Below, one piece after another: positions 39,988-49,859 of a stretch of 64,000 nucleotides of DNA. Below the pieces are notes generated by a model. That model was given only the letters and a program-made list of their open reading frames with translations, was not told the DNA's origin and ran no database searches. The number at the start of each line of letters is the position of its first letter. Within the stretch, counting starts at the first letter, position 1. Where the stretch lies: positions 124,001 to 188,000 of the forward strand of contig CAAEVH010000048.1 of the NCBI GenBank assembly GCA_900759445.1, read 5' to 3'. A program made the position numbers and the translations under genes. The stretch is from an uncultured Raoultella sp. GTDB lineage: Bacteria; Pseudomonadota; Gammaproteobacteria; Enterobacterales; Enterobacteriaceae.

Positions 39988-40180
39988 TATTTTTCCTTTT
40001 ATTCAAACAATTACCTTGCCTTCACGCGACGCTAGCGCTGATATTTGACATTTTTATGACGCAGTCATGTTTTGCAACGCTTTTGACCCCATTGAAACAG
40101 CGCGGCGCTACAGCGGTAATCTGTACGGATCTGCGGTAAACTATCGGTCATCTTGTTTAATTCCCGGAATCTCTGCATCC

Positions 40181-41023
40181 ATGCTCAGTTATCGCCACAG
40201 CTTTCACGCAGGCAACCACGCCGACGTCCTTAAACACACCGTTCAGAGTCTGATCATTGAATCGCTGAAAGAGAAAGAAAAACCGTTTCTCTATCTGGAC
40301 ACTCACGCCGGCGCGGGCCGCTATCAGCTGAGCGGCGAGCACGCCGAACGTACGGGTGAATACCTGGAAGGCATTTCCCGTATCTGGCAGCAGGACGACC
40401 TGCCGGCCGAGATGGAAGCCTACATATCCGTCATCCAGCATTTCAACCGTAGCGGCCAGCTGCGCTACTACCCGGGTTCTCCGCTGATCGCCCGCCAGCT
40501 GCTGCGCGAGCAGGACAGCCTGCAAATGACCGAACTGCACCCGAGCGATTTTCCGCTGCTGCGTTCGGAATTTCAAAAAGATGCCCGTGCCCGCGTGGAA
40601 AAAGCCGATGGCTACCTGCAGCTGAAAGCGAAGCTGCCGCCGGTGTCCCGTCGCGGCCTGATTCTTATCGATCCGCCGTACGAGATTAAAAGCGACTACC
40701 AGGCGGTCGTGGCCGGCATCCACGAAGGCTACAAACGCTTTGCCACCGGCACCTATGCGCTGTGGTATCCGGTGGTGCTGCGCGCGCAGATTAAGCGCAT
40801 GATCAAAGATCTGGAAGCGACCGGCATTCGTAAAATCATGCAGATTGAACTTGCCGTGCGTCCTGACAGCGACCAGCGCGGCATGACCGCTTCCGGGATG
40901 ATCGTCATTAACCCACCGTGGAAGCTGGAACAGCAGATGAACAACGTCCTGCCGTGGTTGCATAAGAAACTCTCGCCGACCGGCATCGGACATGCCACCG
41001 TTGGCTGGATCGTACCGGAGTAA
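40181..41023 (+). CDS. rlmJ: 23S rRNA (adenine-2030-N6)-methyltransferase
   Basis: A 280-residue SAM-dependent methyltransferase beginning MLSYRHSFHAGNHADVLKH, with LDTHAGAGRY for cofactor binding and the catalytic DPPYE motif near residue 164. It methylates A2030 of 23S rRNA. ATG at 40181 matches E. coli; an in-frame ATG 38 codons upstream yields unrelated sequence. Confidence 0.95.
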   Translation: MLSYRHSFHAGNHADVLKHTVQSLIIESLKEKEKPFLYLDTHAGAGRYQLSGEHAERTGEYLEGISRIWQQDDLPAEMEAYISVIQHFNRSGQLRYYPGSPLIARQLLREQDSLQMTELHPSDFPLLRSEFQKDARARVEKADGYLQLKAKLPPVSRRGLILIDPPYEIKSDYQAVVAGIHEGYKRFATGTYALWYPVVLRAQIKRMIKDLEATGIRKIMQIELAVRPDSDQRGMTASGMIVINPPWKLEQQMNNVLPWLHKKLSPTGIGHATVGWIVPE

Positions 41024-41120
41024 TCACAGCCATCGGTGGAACCTTTTACGCCTCGCGCTACAATCGCGGTCATTCAACGATTAAGGGCCTACCAGGATAG
41101 GTCTTCTAAGGATACAGGCT

Positions 41121-42473
41121 ATGAGCAAACATTATGATTACATCGCTATCGGCGGCGGCAGTGGCGGCATCGCCTCCATCAACCGTGCGGCAATGTATGG
41201 CCAGAAGTGCGCGCTGATTGAAGCTAAAGATCTGGGCGGCACCTGCGTCAACGTCGGCTGCGTACCGAAGAAAATCATGTGGCATGCGGCGCAGATTCGC
41301 GAAGCGATTCATCTGTATGGCCCGGACTACGGTTTCGATACCACGATTAACCACTTCGACTGGGACAAACTGGTGGCCAGCCGCAGCGCGTATATCGACC
41401 GTATCCACACCTCCTACGACAACGTGTTAGGCAAAAACAAGGTTGATGTCATCAAAGGCTTCGCCCGTTTTGTGGATGCTAAAACCGTGGAAGTGAATGG
41501 CGAAACGATCACCGCCGATCATATCCTGATCGCCACCGGCGGCCGTCCGAGCCATCCGTCTATTCCGGGCGTTGAGTACGGCATCGACTCTAACGGCTTC
41601 TTCGAGCTGCCGGCCCTGCCGAAGCGCGTCGCCGTGGTGGGCGCAGGCTATATTGCCGTTGAGCTGGCTGGCGTCATTAACGGCCTCGGCGCCGAAACGC
41701 ACCTGTTCGTGCGTAAACATGCGCCGCTGCGCAGCTTCGATCCGCTGATCGTCGATACCCTGGTCGAAGTGATGAACAGCGAAGGGCCGCAGCTGCACAC
41801 TCACGCCATTCCGCAAGCGGTAGTGAAAAACGCAGACGGCAGCCTGACGCTTCAGCTGGAAGATGGCCGGAGTCAGACCGTGGATTGCCTGATCTGGGCC
41901 ATTGGGCGTGAGCCGGAGACCGATAATTTCAACCTCGCAGCCGCTGGCGTAAAAACCAACGACAAAGGCTATATCGTGGTGGATAAATTCCAGAACACCA
42001 ACGTGCCGGGGATCTATGCCGTGGGCGATAACACCGGGGCGGTGGAGCTGACGCCGGTGGCGGTAGCGGCGGGTCGTCGTCTGTCTGAACGCCTGTTCAA
42101 CAACAAGCCGGAAGAGCATCTGGATTACAGCAATATCCCGACTGTGGTCTTCAGCCATCCGCCGATCGGCACCGTCGGTTTAACCGAGCCGCAGGCGCGC
42201 GAGCAGTATGGCGATGACGCCGTGAAAGTCTATAAATCCGCTTTCACCGCCATGTATACCGCCGTGACCTCGCACCGCCAGCCGTGCCGCATGAAGCTGG
42301 TATGCGTCGGCCCGGAAGAGAAGATTGTCGGCATTCACGGTATCGGCTTCGGCATGGATGAAATGCTGCAGGGCTTTGCGGTGGCGCTGAAAATGGGCGC
42401 CACCAAGCAGGACTTCGACAATACCGTGGCGATTCACCCGACGGCCGCGGAAGAGTTCGTAACCATGCGTTAA
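41121..42473 (+). CDS. gor: Glutathione reductase
   Basis: A 450-residue FAD-dependent NADPH:glutathione disulfide reductase. The redox disulfide is in [13 protein letters not shown] (about residues 40-50), the FAD motif GGGSGG near residue 10, the NADPH motif [11 protein letters not shown] near 175 and the catalytic C-terminal HPTAAEE. It keeps glutathione reduced. A TACAAT -10 lies near 41061. The terminator after it closes the transcript. Confidence 0.97.
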   Translation: MSKHYDYIAIGGGSGGIASINRAAMYGQKCALIEAKDLGGTCVNVGCVPKKIMWHAAQIREAIHLYGPDYGFDTTINHFDWDKLVASRSAYIDRIHTSYDNVLGKNKVDVIKGFARFVDAKTVEVNGETITADHILIATGGRPSHPSIPGVEYGIDSNGFFELPALPKRVAVVGAGYIAVELAGVINGLGAETHLFVRKHAPLRSFDPLIVDTLVEVMNSEGPQLHTHAIPQAVVKNADGSLTLQLEDGRSQTVDCLIWAIGREPETDNFNLAAAGVKTNDKGYIVVDKFQNTNVPGIYAVGDNTGAVELTPVAVAAGRRLSERLFNNKPEEHLDYSNIPTVVFSHPPIGTVGLTEPQAREQYGDDAVKVYKSAFTAMYTAVTSHRQPCRMKLVCVGPEEKIVGIHGIGFGMDEMLQGFAVALKMGATKQDFDNTVAIHPTAAEEFVTMR

Positions 42474-42480
42474 TCCTCTC

Positions 42481-42505
42481 AGCCCCGTGTTCTCACGGGG
42501 CTTTT
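42481..42505 (+). terminator. Rho-independent terminator of gor
   Basis: AGCCCCGTG-TTCT-CACGGGGCT followed by TTT, seven bases after the gor stop. Confidence 0.85.
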
Positions 42506-42526
42506 AAACCTCATTGCGTGATACCT

Positions 42527-43582
42527 TCAGGCGCTATCGCCTATCTCAATCAGGACTTTTACAAAAAACGTTTCCCGCTGATATAACCCGGGAAAAATAG
42601 CCGGAACATCTTTAAGCGCGACGCGTTTAGTGATTAAAGGCTGAACATCAATGACGCCGGAACTGAGGTACTTAATCGATGTATCCCACTCCGGGCCTGG
42701 GAAAGGCGCTGAAATAGAATTCCACGAACCCAGCACTTTAATTTCATTGCGGATAATTTTCTCAAAGTTAAGCCGGGGGAAAGCGACGTCGCCATAAGGA
42801 ATACCCAAGAGGACCACGGCCCCACCTTTCGCCGCCAGAAGCATTGCGCTGGCAATCCCCGCGGGATGCCCTGAAGACTCAATAACGATATCTACGCCGG
42901 AGCTTTCTGTGAGCTCATGAAAACGGGACAGATAGCCTTCATCCTCGACCGAGAAAACATCTCTGGCCCCGGTCTCTTTGGCGATATCGAGCTTCTTTCG
43001 ATCGGTATCAAAAGCAAACACTTCCCCGGCACCACAGACCTGGGCCCACTGTACTGCCAGCAGCCCGATGGTACCGCAGCCAACCACCGCCACCCGGCAG
43101 CCAACTTTAATATCGACCTGGCGTAGAGCGTGTACCACTACGCTGGAAGGTTCAATAAAGCTTGCCGTCGCAAAATCCATGGTCGCAGGCAGAAGTAAAA
43201 CATTACGCGACGGCACCACAATATATTCCGCAAAAGCGCCGTTTTTATGTCCCCCGAGAACGTTGAGATCGATGCACTGCGAATAGCGCCCTTGTTGGCA
43301 ATATTTGCATTGAAAACAGGGGAAGCAATTACAGGCCGTCACGCGATCGCCATTTTTCACTTCCTTCACAGCAGGACCGGTTTTCACCACTTCACCAGAA
43401 AATTCGTGCCCCCAGGTCAGCCCAGGGTTATAAGATCCCAGTTTGCCAAAACGAGAAATATCGGAGCCACAGATGCCCGCAACCTGGACCTTAATTAAAA
43501 CATCGTCATCATTTTCAATGTCGGGTTGGATCGTCTCTTCATATCTCACATCCTGTCGCGAATAAAGATTTAATGCTTTCAT
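42527..43582 (-). CDS. Zinc-dependent polyol(-phosphate) dehydrogenase
   Basis: A 351-residue medium-chain dehydrogenase. Catalytic zinc ligands lie in GICGSD and GHE (TWGHEFSGEV); the structural zinc is held by four cysteines in CFPCFQCKYCQQGRYSQC. The NAD motif is GCGTIGLLAVQ. It is closest in look to galactitol-1-phosphate 5-dehydrogenase GatD, so a polyol phosphate from the PTS is a likely substrate; that is inference. ATG at 43582 is chosen because the family starts at MKAL; the upstream extension is non-coding. It is the last gene of the locus, separated from the HPr gene by a structured 155-base gap. Confidence 0.8.
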   Translation of the reverse strand: MKALNLYSRQDVRYEETIQPDIENDDDVLIKVQVAGICGSDISRFGKLGSYNPGLTWGHEFSGEVVKTGPAVKEVKNGDRVTACNCFPCFQCKYCQQGRYSQCIDLNVLGGHKNGAFAEYIVVPSRNVLLLPATMDFATASFIEPSSVVVHALRQVDIKVGCRVAVVGCGTIGLLAVQWAQVCGAGEVFAFDTDRKKLDIAKETGARDVFSVEDEGYLSRFHELTESSGVDIVIESSGHPAGIASAMLLAAKGGAVVLLGIPYGDVAFPRLNFEKIIRNEIKVLGSWNSISAPFPGPEWDTSIKYLSSGVIDVQPLITKRVALKDVPAIFPGLYQRETFFVKVLIEIGDSA

Positions 43583-43633
43583 ATCATCACTCCCGGATAA
43601 AAAGTGAATGAGAGTCATAAAGCGAGTGAGCCA

Positions 43634-43709
43634 TTGGGTGAGAAACGACAACAGAAAGCCGTTGAGGCTGCATAAGCGAGCCTCTGTTGCTGATGTGAAT
43701 CTCACCCAA
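43634..43709 (-). repeat. Nested inverted-repeat element between HPr and dehydrogenase genes
   Basis: Outer arms TTGGGTGAGA (43634-43643) and TCTCACCCAA (43700-43709) are perfectly complementary. Inside, CAACAGA (43649-43655) pairs with TCTGTTG (43683-43689), and GAGGCT (43664-43669) with AGCCTC (43679-43684). The transcript can fold into one long branched hairpin of about 76 nucleotides. No T-run follows. It may be a processing or stabilising element separating the two genes, or a small mobile palindrome. Confidence 0.65.
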
Positions 43710-43737
43710 AATACAGGGGCATAATTTATTTCGTGAA

Positions 43738-44007
43738 TTACTCTTTTTCGCCAAAGCCCGCAGCGAAAGCAGTTTTTAATTCACTCATTAATTCATGTTC
43801 ATCCTCGCCATTGCAGATAATATCAATCATGGTATTACCCTTTACGCCAGCACCAAGAATACTCATCATGCCTTTTATCTGAATCTCTCGTCCTTCATTG
43901 ACCAGCGTTAATGATGAGGTATATTTCTTCACGATCCGGGCAAGAGTGGCCGCTGGCCTGGCGTGAAGTCCGGTACTGTTGACGACTCTGACGCTTTGTC
44001 TAATCAT
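43738..44007 (-). CDS. HPr-family phosphocarrier, locus-specific
   Basis: An 89-residue HPr homologue. The phosphorylated histidine is His15 in STGLHARPAA. The residue equivalent to regulatory Ser46 is glycine (IKGMMS), so it cannot be a target of HPr kinase. It follows the aldolase gene by 23 bases. It is probably the phosphoryl donor for the IIA encoded at the top of the locus, taking phosphate from general enzyme I. Confidence 0.87.
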   Translation of the reverse strand: MIRQSVRVVNSTGLHARPAATLARIVKKYTSSLTLVNEGREIQIKGMMSILGAGVKGNTMIDIICNGEDEHELMSELKTAFAAGFGEKE

Positions 44008-44030
44008 AATTCACTTAGCTCTAATAATTT

Positions 44031-44891
44031 TCAGGATGCCTGGCGTAGAAACTGATGCCCTTTATTCATCATAAGAATCTTAGAGTAGACATCATCTTCA
44101 ACGGCTTGTTTTGCCGATGCCATAACTCGTGCCAGATTGGCTTCGTTATTGTTCTGTTGATAAGCTTTGCCAACGGAGGTAATAAAGGCTTTACGTAAAT
44201 CGCTGGCAATATTCACCTTGACCACGTTATAGTTCACAAAACTACGCAGGATATCTTCGTCAATTCCTGAACCGCCGTGAATGACCAGAGGGACCGGCGA
44301 GACTTCAGCAATTCTCTGCAGCAGCGGAATATCAATACGCGGGACATCATCAAGACCGTGGACGTTACCAATGGAGATAGCCAGCATATCGCAGCCGGTC
44401 TGTTCAACAAATGTCCGTACCTTTTCTGGTTCCGTTTTGCAGTCGGCTTCGCTGACATGATCGTCTTCTTTACCTAAAATCGCCCCCAGCTCAGCCTCAA
44501 CCGGAACGCCATATGATTTACAGAAATCAACGGCAGCGGCGGTGAACGCAATGTTTTCTTCGAAGGAAAATGCTGCGCCATCAATCATAACGGAGGTAAA
44601 ACCCGCCCGTACGGCCTGTTTGACATCATCAAAAGTTTTACCATGATCGAGGTGCAGGCTAACCGGCACATCCATTTTATCAGCATGACGTTTAACGATT
44701 TCATAAATATAGTCATAGCCTGATAATTGCGCATTGGTCGGTGCAATCTGGATGAAGTTTGGTAACCCTGAGCGCTCAATAGCATTGAGAATCGAGATGG
44801 TGGTTTCCAGATTCGTGGTATTGAATGCACCGGCAAGTACACGTTTCTCGCGGATACGATCCAGCAAGATTTTACCGTTAACTAATGGCAT
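44031..44891 (-). CDS. Class II ketose-phosphate aldolase (GatY/KbaY type)
   Basis: A 286-residue zinc-dependent aldolase. Catalytic Asp82 and zinc ligand His83 lie in LHLDHG; the other zinc histidines are in GNVHGLDD and IHGGSG. Length and layout match tagatose-1,6-bisphosphate aldolase GatY/KbaY and the E. coli YdjI group, so the substrate could be a ketose bisphosphate or a ketose 1-phosphate, giving DHAP and an aldehyde. It lies between the regulator and the HPr gene, with 11 and 23 bases to each. Confidence 0.83.
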   Translation of the reverse strand: MPLVNGKILLDRIREKRVLAGAFNTTNLETTISILNAIERSGLPNFIQIAPTNAQLSGYDYIYEIVKRHADKMDVPVSLHLDHGKTFDDVKQAVRAGFTSVMIDGAAFSFEENIAFTAAAVDFCKSYGVPVEAELGAILGKEDDHVSEADCKTEPEKVRTFVEQTGCDMLAISIGNVHGLDDVPRIDIPLLQRIAEVSPVPLVIHGGSGIDEDILRSFVNYNVVKVNIASDLRKAFITSVGKAYQQNNNEANLARVMASAKQAVEDDVYSKILMMNKGHQFLRQAS

Positions 44892-44902
44892 AGCATTATC
44901 CT

Positions 44903-45640
44903 CTATCTTCGTTGAAGAATAGTACCTAAATAATATTTATCTGATTTTAACCAGACGTTTCCTAAATCAAATGGCATTTTGTTTTCAAGGAAAACAAGTT
45001 GTTCGAGGTGCAAAACGGGGGCATCTTCATTGACTTCTAAATAATGACCACGTTCGCTACCAACAATTTTTGCTGCATAACGGCTTTCCGAATAGACAAT
45101 TTTTTGACCAGATAACTCTTCAACCGTTGGAAACAAATTTTGTTTATTAAAGTCAACATCAGTAATTCCAGGGCAGAGTGCAATGTTGATTCTGTTTTCA
45201 ATCAGCATCACTCTCTCGCCTTCCACGCTACGTACACGTTTAAGGTAAAGAATAGGCGCGCCAGGCTCAATTCTTAATTTCTCGGCAACACTTTTCGACG
45301 CTTTCTCAATATATGAAGTAATAACTTCAGTAGTAAATGACAAATGCTGACTTTCAAGTGATTCAGCAAAAGACAATAAACCTTCGCCAAGGGCATAAGA
45401 AATATTTTCTTTTTTTACAAATGTCCCCTTCCCCTGAACCTGGACCAGCAAACCTTCATTGACCAGCATGGTGACCGCTTTCTTTACGGTGCCCCGGCTG
45501 ACCTGCAGTATTTCCATAATCTGGTTCTCAGAAGGAATACGATCGCCTTTGCCCAGCTCCCCTTTATAGATGTTTTCGCGGATCCATTCAGAAACCTGCA
45601 TATACAACGGAATTTCTGAATCTTTCAGTATGGTGCTCAT
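44903..45640 (-). CDS. GntR/HutC-family regulator with UTRA domain
   Basis: A 245-residue regulator. Residues about 8-75 are the GntR winged helix (SENQIMEILQVSRGTVKKAVTML) and about 95-240 a UTRA effector domain, which usually binds a sugar or sugar phosphate. It sits inside the catabolic locus, starting its own second transcription unit together with aldolase and HPr. Similar sequence elements precede this gene and the PTS IIA gene, so it probably controls both. Confidence 0.83.
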   Translation of the reverse strand: MSTILKDSEIPLYMQVSEWIRENIYKGELGKGDRIPSENQIMEILQVSRGTVKKAVTMLVNEGLLVQVQGKGTFVKKENISYALGEGLLSFAESLESQHLSFTTEVITSYIEKASKSVAEKLRIEPGAPILYLKRVRSVEGERVMLIENRINIALCPGITDVDFNKQNLFPTVEELSGQKIVYSESRYAAKIVGSERGHYLEVNEDAPVLHLEQLVFLENKMPFDLGNVWLKSDKYYLGTILQRR

Positions 45641-45664
45641 GTTGTGCTTCTCCTGTGTAGATCA

Positions 45665-45686
45665 TCTGTATACAAGTATGAACAAG
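45665..45686 (-). promoter_or_regulatory. Candidate operator upstream of the GntR gene
   Basis: A 22-base element, on the minus strand CTTGTTCATA followed directly by CTTGTATACA and GA. It agrees at 16 of 22 positions with an element before the PTS IIA gene, including the tandem TTG-N2-CA pattern at a 10-base period. It is 25 bases upstream of the gene start. Confidence 0.5.
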
Positions 45687-45790
45687 TTACGATAATACAG
45701 AGTTTTTTAAAAATCTAACTATATGATCAACTTCACAGTTTCAGCCCAACCCCCTGTTCCCCCTGTAACAAAGCGTTACGTGGCATATCG

Positions 45791-45821
45791 GCCCCCTCCC
45801 GACCGTTGAGCGGGAAGGGGC
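45791..45821 (-). terminator. Hairpin downstream of the first dehydrogenase gene
   Basis: GCCCCTTCCCG and CGGGAGGGGGC (minus strand) pair over 11 bp, one of them G-T, with a 9-base loop. It lies 8 bases after the stop of the dehydrogenase gene ending at 45829. It lacks a T-run, so it may only partly stop transcription before the GntR gene. Confidence 0.5.
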
Positions 45822-45828
45822 TCCCCGC

Positions 45829-46863
45829 TTAACCCTCAGATTTAATAATTATTTTCAGTACGTCGTTTTCAGGATTTGCCGCAAACTCAATTGCTTCTTC
45901 AAGACGAGAAAGAGGCCAGGTATGCGTGATCATCTCTCTGGTATTGATTTTGTCTTTTTCAACGATCTCAATCGCTTCTTTCATGTCGTAAGGGGTGAGA
46001 GAGTATGTACCAACGATGGATATTTCATCCCGGAACAGGCGTCCGGCATCAATTTCCACCACCGGGTTTTTATCAAATGGCGAGAATACAACGACCCGAC
46101 CTCCCCGCCGCACCACGTTCACCGCCTGAGAAACTAATGACGACACGCCGGCCGCAATAATCACCACGTCGGGCCCTTTCCCATCGGTTATTTCAGCTAC
46201 CCGCGTTTCAAGATCTTCATTCGCCGGGTCAATCGCATGGGTTACGCCGATTTTCAACGCCAGTTCACGTTTAAAGCGCGAAAGGTCGGAAACGATGACG
46301 GTTGATGCCCCCTTCAGCGCGGCAAGCTGTGCGCTGACCAGGCCAATGGTGCCGGAACCCAATACCAGCACCGTATCTTTTGCATGGATATTTGCTGATT
46401 TCAGACCATGTAAACAACAGGCCACCGGTTCGATCATCGCCGCACGATCCCAGTCGAGTTGCTCCACAATTCGATGCGTCAGATGCTCAACGTGTAGCTG
46501 AGGGATACGAATGAACTCACTGAAACCACCGGGCTCAAGATTGGTTTTTTTAAATTGATCGCAGAGGGTAAAATATCCTCTGTCGCAGTAGTGGCAGTTA
46601 AAACAAGGAACGTGAATAGCGGTTATCACGCGTTCGCCCACGCGGTAGCGGGTCACGTTTTTCCCGACCTTCACAACTTCGCCAGAGACTTCATGGCCGA
46701 GAATAACAGGCCCCGTTACGGTCTGGTGCTGCGCCTTATGAATATCAGTGCCGCACAGACCGCAGGAGTGCATTTTAATGAGCATATCGCCATCGCCTAT
46801 TTCAGGCACCGCGATATCTTCATAACGAATATCATTTTTGCTGTAGTAGACGCTGGCTTTCAT
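45829..46863 (-). CDS. Zinc-dependent polyol dehydrogenase
   Basis: A 344-residue medium-chain dehydrogenase. The catalytic zinc site is in GLCGTDIH and GHEVSGEV, structural cysteines in CFNCHYCDRGYFTLC and the NAD motif in GSGTIGLVSAQ. It resembles sorbitol/threonine dehydrogenases. It is clearly different from the second dehydrogenase of the locus, so two oxidation steps or two substrates are likely. Its start overlaps the kinase stop by 4 bases. Confidence 0.8.
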   Translation of the reverse strand: MKASVYYSKNDIRYEDIAVPEIGDGDMLIKMHSCGLCGTDIHKAQHQTVTGPVILGHEVSGEVVKVGKNVTRYRVGERVITAIHVPCFNCHYCDRGYFTLCDQFKKTNLEPGGFSEFIRIPQLHVEHLTHRIVEQLDWDRAAMIEPVACCLHGLKSANIHAKDTVLVLGSGTIGLVSAQLAALKGASTVIVSDLSRFKRELALKIGVTHAIDPANEDLETRVAEITDGKGPDVVIIAAGVSSLVSQAVNVVRRGGRVVVFSPFDKNPVVEIDAGRLFRDEISIVGTYSLTPYDMKEAIEIVEKDKINTREMITHTWPLSRLEEAIEFAANPENDVLKIIIKSEG

Positions 46864-48374
46864 TGGCTAACTCCATAACAAAGATGCTCAGCACGCATCT
46901 TGGATTCATAAAGCGGTTTATACACCTGGCTAAAAATTTGCTGATAATGTGCAACAACCTCAGGCTCTGGCCGATAATTTTTCAGCTCTGCCGGCGCGGT
47001 AAGGGCACAGTTATCCATATCCACTCCGACGGCTTTTGCCGCCAGCATTGCCGCCCCTTTGCTCACGGCCTCATCGACATTACAGGCGACAATTTCCCTG
47101 TTCAGAATGTTTGCTTTCAGCTGTAGCCAGTAGGGGTTTTTACACGCCGCACCAATGACGTTGACGACCGGGTAGTGGCGCCCTGTCAGGGTTTCATACA
47201 AATCGAGAAGATTTTTCAGTTCAAAACACAAGCCCTGGAAAACGAAGCGCAGAACATCTTCAGGCCGGGATTTATCATCAAGTCCATAAATCAACGCCCT
47301 GGACCAGGTATTCCTGTCCGGCGGCCCGCTACCCCGCAAATGAGGAATAAAAATGCCGTCCAGTGAGCCTGCAACAACCCGATCTTTTTCATTTCTCAGC
47401 GTATCCACCATGCGCAGAAAAGCAGGCATATCGAGTTCAAACAGGTTTCTGAACCATTCAATGGCGTAGCCAGCCGAAGGCAGCGAGGCATACAGAGAAT
47501 GAAGCCCCGGCAAAACATGGACCCCGTTAGAGACCCTGGCACGGAAAAAGCTTCTGCTGTTGTTGACGGCCTCGGTCACCACCAACAATCCTTCCGTGGT
47601 GCCGGTAGAATTCAATATTTGGTTTTCGTTATTCAAGCCGACGGCGACAGAACCACACATATGATCATGCCCGGCAATGGCAACCTGCACATCGTCCGCC
47701 AGCCCGGTGAGGCCGGCAACCTCTGGGGTGATATGGCCTATCGACGTTCCGGCATGAACCAGCGGGCTAAACAGGGATGGGGAAAGTTTGGCCGCGGCCA
47801 GCATCGTTTCGTCCCAACCTCTCTCCGTGATATTCAATGCCATGGTCCGCGAGGCCAGGGAGTACTCCGAGCGTTTTATGCCTGACAATTTAAAGGCAAT
47901 ATATTCGGCAAGACACAACCACTTTGTTCCATCTGCGGCATTTTTAATATTGTCATGCAACCATCTAATTTTATTAATACTGTAATTTGAATGCGCCGGG
48001 ATACCGGTTATTTCATATATACTTTCAACATCCACAGCCGAAATAATACTCTCCAGCTGCCGTTTTGGCCGGGTATCATACCAGGTTAAAGATGGCCCAA
48101 TAATATTATCATACTCATCGAGCAACACGCCGGCTTCCCCAACGCTGGCAACAGCAACGGCGCGGATATCTGTCACATCGGGTCGATTACCAGTTATCGT
48201 TTTCAGGCCATGGACAATACCCTCCCATATCAGGCGGACGTCAAAATCGGTATTATCGCCATCAATAAGTTTGGCGGTCCTGAAACTATACTGTTCAATT
48301 AAATCAAGCGAAGGAACCTGAAACAAACACACCTTACAATTTGTCGTACCAACATCGATTCCGATCGTATACAT
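46860..48374 (-). CDS. FGGY-family carbohydrate kinase
   Basis: A 504-residue sugar kinase of the FGGY (xylulokinase/gluconokinase) family. The N-terminal phosphate loop is GIDVGTTNCKVCLF, and AGHDHMCGS and LNSTGTTEG are the second nucleotide-binding signatures. It should phosphorylate a free ketose or sugar acid, so its presence beside a PTS is unexpected. ATG at 48374 starts at the family N terminus MYTIGID; an upstream ATG adds a basic tail. Overlap with the next gene suggests coupling. Confidence 0.82.
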   Translation of the reverse strand: MYTIGIDVGTTNCKVCLFQVPSLDLIEQYSFRTAKLIDGDNTDFDVRLIWEGIVHGLKTITGNRPDVTDIRAVAVASVGEAGVLLDEYDNIIGPSLTWYDTRPKRQLESIISAVDVESIYEITGIPAHSNYSINKIRWLHDNIKNAADGTKWLCLAEYIAFKLSGIKRSEYSLASRTMALNITERGWDETMLAAAKLSPSLFSPLVHAGTSIGHITPEVAGLTGLADDVQVAIAGHDHMCGSVAVGLNNENQILNSTGTTEGLLVVTEAVNNSRSFFRARVSNGVHVLPGLHSLYASLPSAGYAIEWFRNLFELDMPAFLRMVDTLRNEKDRVVAGSLDGIFIPHLRGSGPPDRNTWSRALIYGLDDKSRPEDVLRFVFQGLCFELKNLLDLYETLTGRHYPVVNVIGAACKNPYWLQLKANILNREIVACNVDEAVSKGAAMLAAKAVGVDMDNCALTAPAELKNYRPEPEVVAHYQQIFSQVYKPLYESKMRAEHLCYGVSQ

Positions 48375-48453
48375 TACTCTCCCCTTCTTTTTGCAAGGGA
48401 CATAGTTTGTTTTTATTCTGAGGCAGAACATCTCTGCCTCAGAATCAGCAGGA

Positions 48454-49857
48454 TTATTTCGCTAGCGGAATATCACTCGTCGAGACTTCTGTATTTTCAG
48501 CCGCCTCTTCTGCCTGAAGCTGTTTTTTCGTTACACGATAGAGCCACAGACATAACAGGAATATGACCGGGATAAGAGCCAAAGCAATTCCATTACCTTC
48601 AAAGACTTTCACCGCCCAGAACCGATAAGGGTTACCGCCATCAAGCAGACTTGATATTTCACCATCGGTTTTGATGGGGAAATTCATATCTCGGGCAATT
48701 TTAGTCAGAATCGGCGCCGCCGCTGATGCCACATACAGGTTCACAGCAAGACAAGGAATACCGATAATAAATGCTCTGACAATATTCCCACGACAGGCCA
48801 GTACAACCATCGATATTGGTACCCAAATATTAGCCAGATCGCCCAACGGTAACAGTCTGTTGCCAGGCAGAATAACGGCAAGGAGCACCCCAACCGGAAT
48901 CAGTAACAGAGCGGTCGACAGTACGGATGGGTGACCCACGGCGACCGCAATGTCGAGACCAATATAAAGATCGTGACGGTCTGGATAACGCTTACGCAGG
49001 AAACTTCTGACGGCATCTGATAATGGCAACAGCCCTTCCATCAACAGTTTTACCATCCGCGGCATAATCAGCATGACTGCCCCAAGGCTCATAGCCAGGT
49101 TCAACACACCTTTCAGGTCGTATTCTGCCAGCAGACCAATACCTGCCCCCAGAATCACCCCTAACATCATCGGCTCGCCGAAAACACCAAATCGTTTCTG
49201 GATCTGTTCCGGATCAGCATTCAGCTTGTTAATACCAGGGATTTTATCAAGCACCATATTTCCCAGCACGCCGATCGGGAAGAAGATGACGGACGACAAT
49301 GTGGGCAGTGAAATCCCAGGTAGATTGAAGTATTTCTGGATCATCGGCGCACACCAGTCCGCCATCACAAAGGTGATAGCCGCCGTCACGCCGGCAATCA
49401 GTAACCCGAAGAAGAAGCTGCCGGTAACTCCATATACCATGGCGCCGACCATAGAGAAGTGCCAGAAATTCCAGACATCAATATCGACCGTTTTAGTCCA
49501 GTTCAGGGTTAACATAAGTACGTTGATACCGATGGTCATCGGCACGACAAACGGCGCGACCTGTGAAGCCCAGGCAATAGCCGCAAGCGGTGTCCAGCCC
49601 AGATCGACGACCGGTAAATCAATGCCGGTGTGGCTAACCATCTCTTTCGCCGCCGGGCCAAGGCTATCGACCAGTAAACCAAAGACCAGGAAGATGCCGA
49701 TGAAGCCCATACCGATTGTCAGGGCCGAGCGTAATGCCCGGCTAAAACCGGTCTGCAGGCACATTGCCATAATAAAAATAATTATCGGCAACATGATCGT
49801 CGGACCGAGCCCCAGAATAAACTGGACTGCGGAAAATACTTTATCCATCATGCTCAC
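48454..49857 (-). CDS. PTS EIIC, galactitol type
   Basis: A 467-residue integral membrane protein with about ten helices, of the GatC (SgcC/galactitol) family of PTS permeases. Typical stretches are GMGFIGIFLVFGLL near residue 50 and WNFWHFSMVGAMVYG near 128. It transports the polyol or sugar for phosphorylation by the IIB encoded just upstream. An alternative ATG lies two codons in (49851). Confidence 0.85.
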   Translation of the reverse strand: MSMMDKVFSAVQFILGLGPTIMLPIIIFIMAMCLQTGFSRALRSALTIGMGFIGIFLVFGLLVDSLGPAAKEMVSHTGIDLPVVDLGWTPLAAIAWASQVAPFVVPMTIGINVLMLTLNWTKTVDIDVWNFWHFSMVGAMVYGVTGSFFFGLLIAGVTAAITFVMADWCAPMIQKYFNLPGISLPTLSSVIFFPIGVLGNMVLDKIPGINKLNADPEQIQKRFGVFGEPMMLGVILGAGIGLLAEYDLKGVLNLAMSLGAVMLIMPRMVKLLMEGLLPLSDAVRSFLRKRYPDRHDLYIGLDIAVAVGHPSVLSTALLLIPVGVLLAVILPGNRLLPLGDLANIWVPISMVVLACRGNIVRAFIIGIPCLAVNLYVASAAAPILTKIARDMNFPIKTDGEISSLLDGGNPYRFWAVKVFEGNGIALALIPVIFLLCLWLYRVTKKQLQAEEAAENTEVSTSDIPLAK

Positions 49858-49859
49858 CT

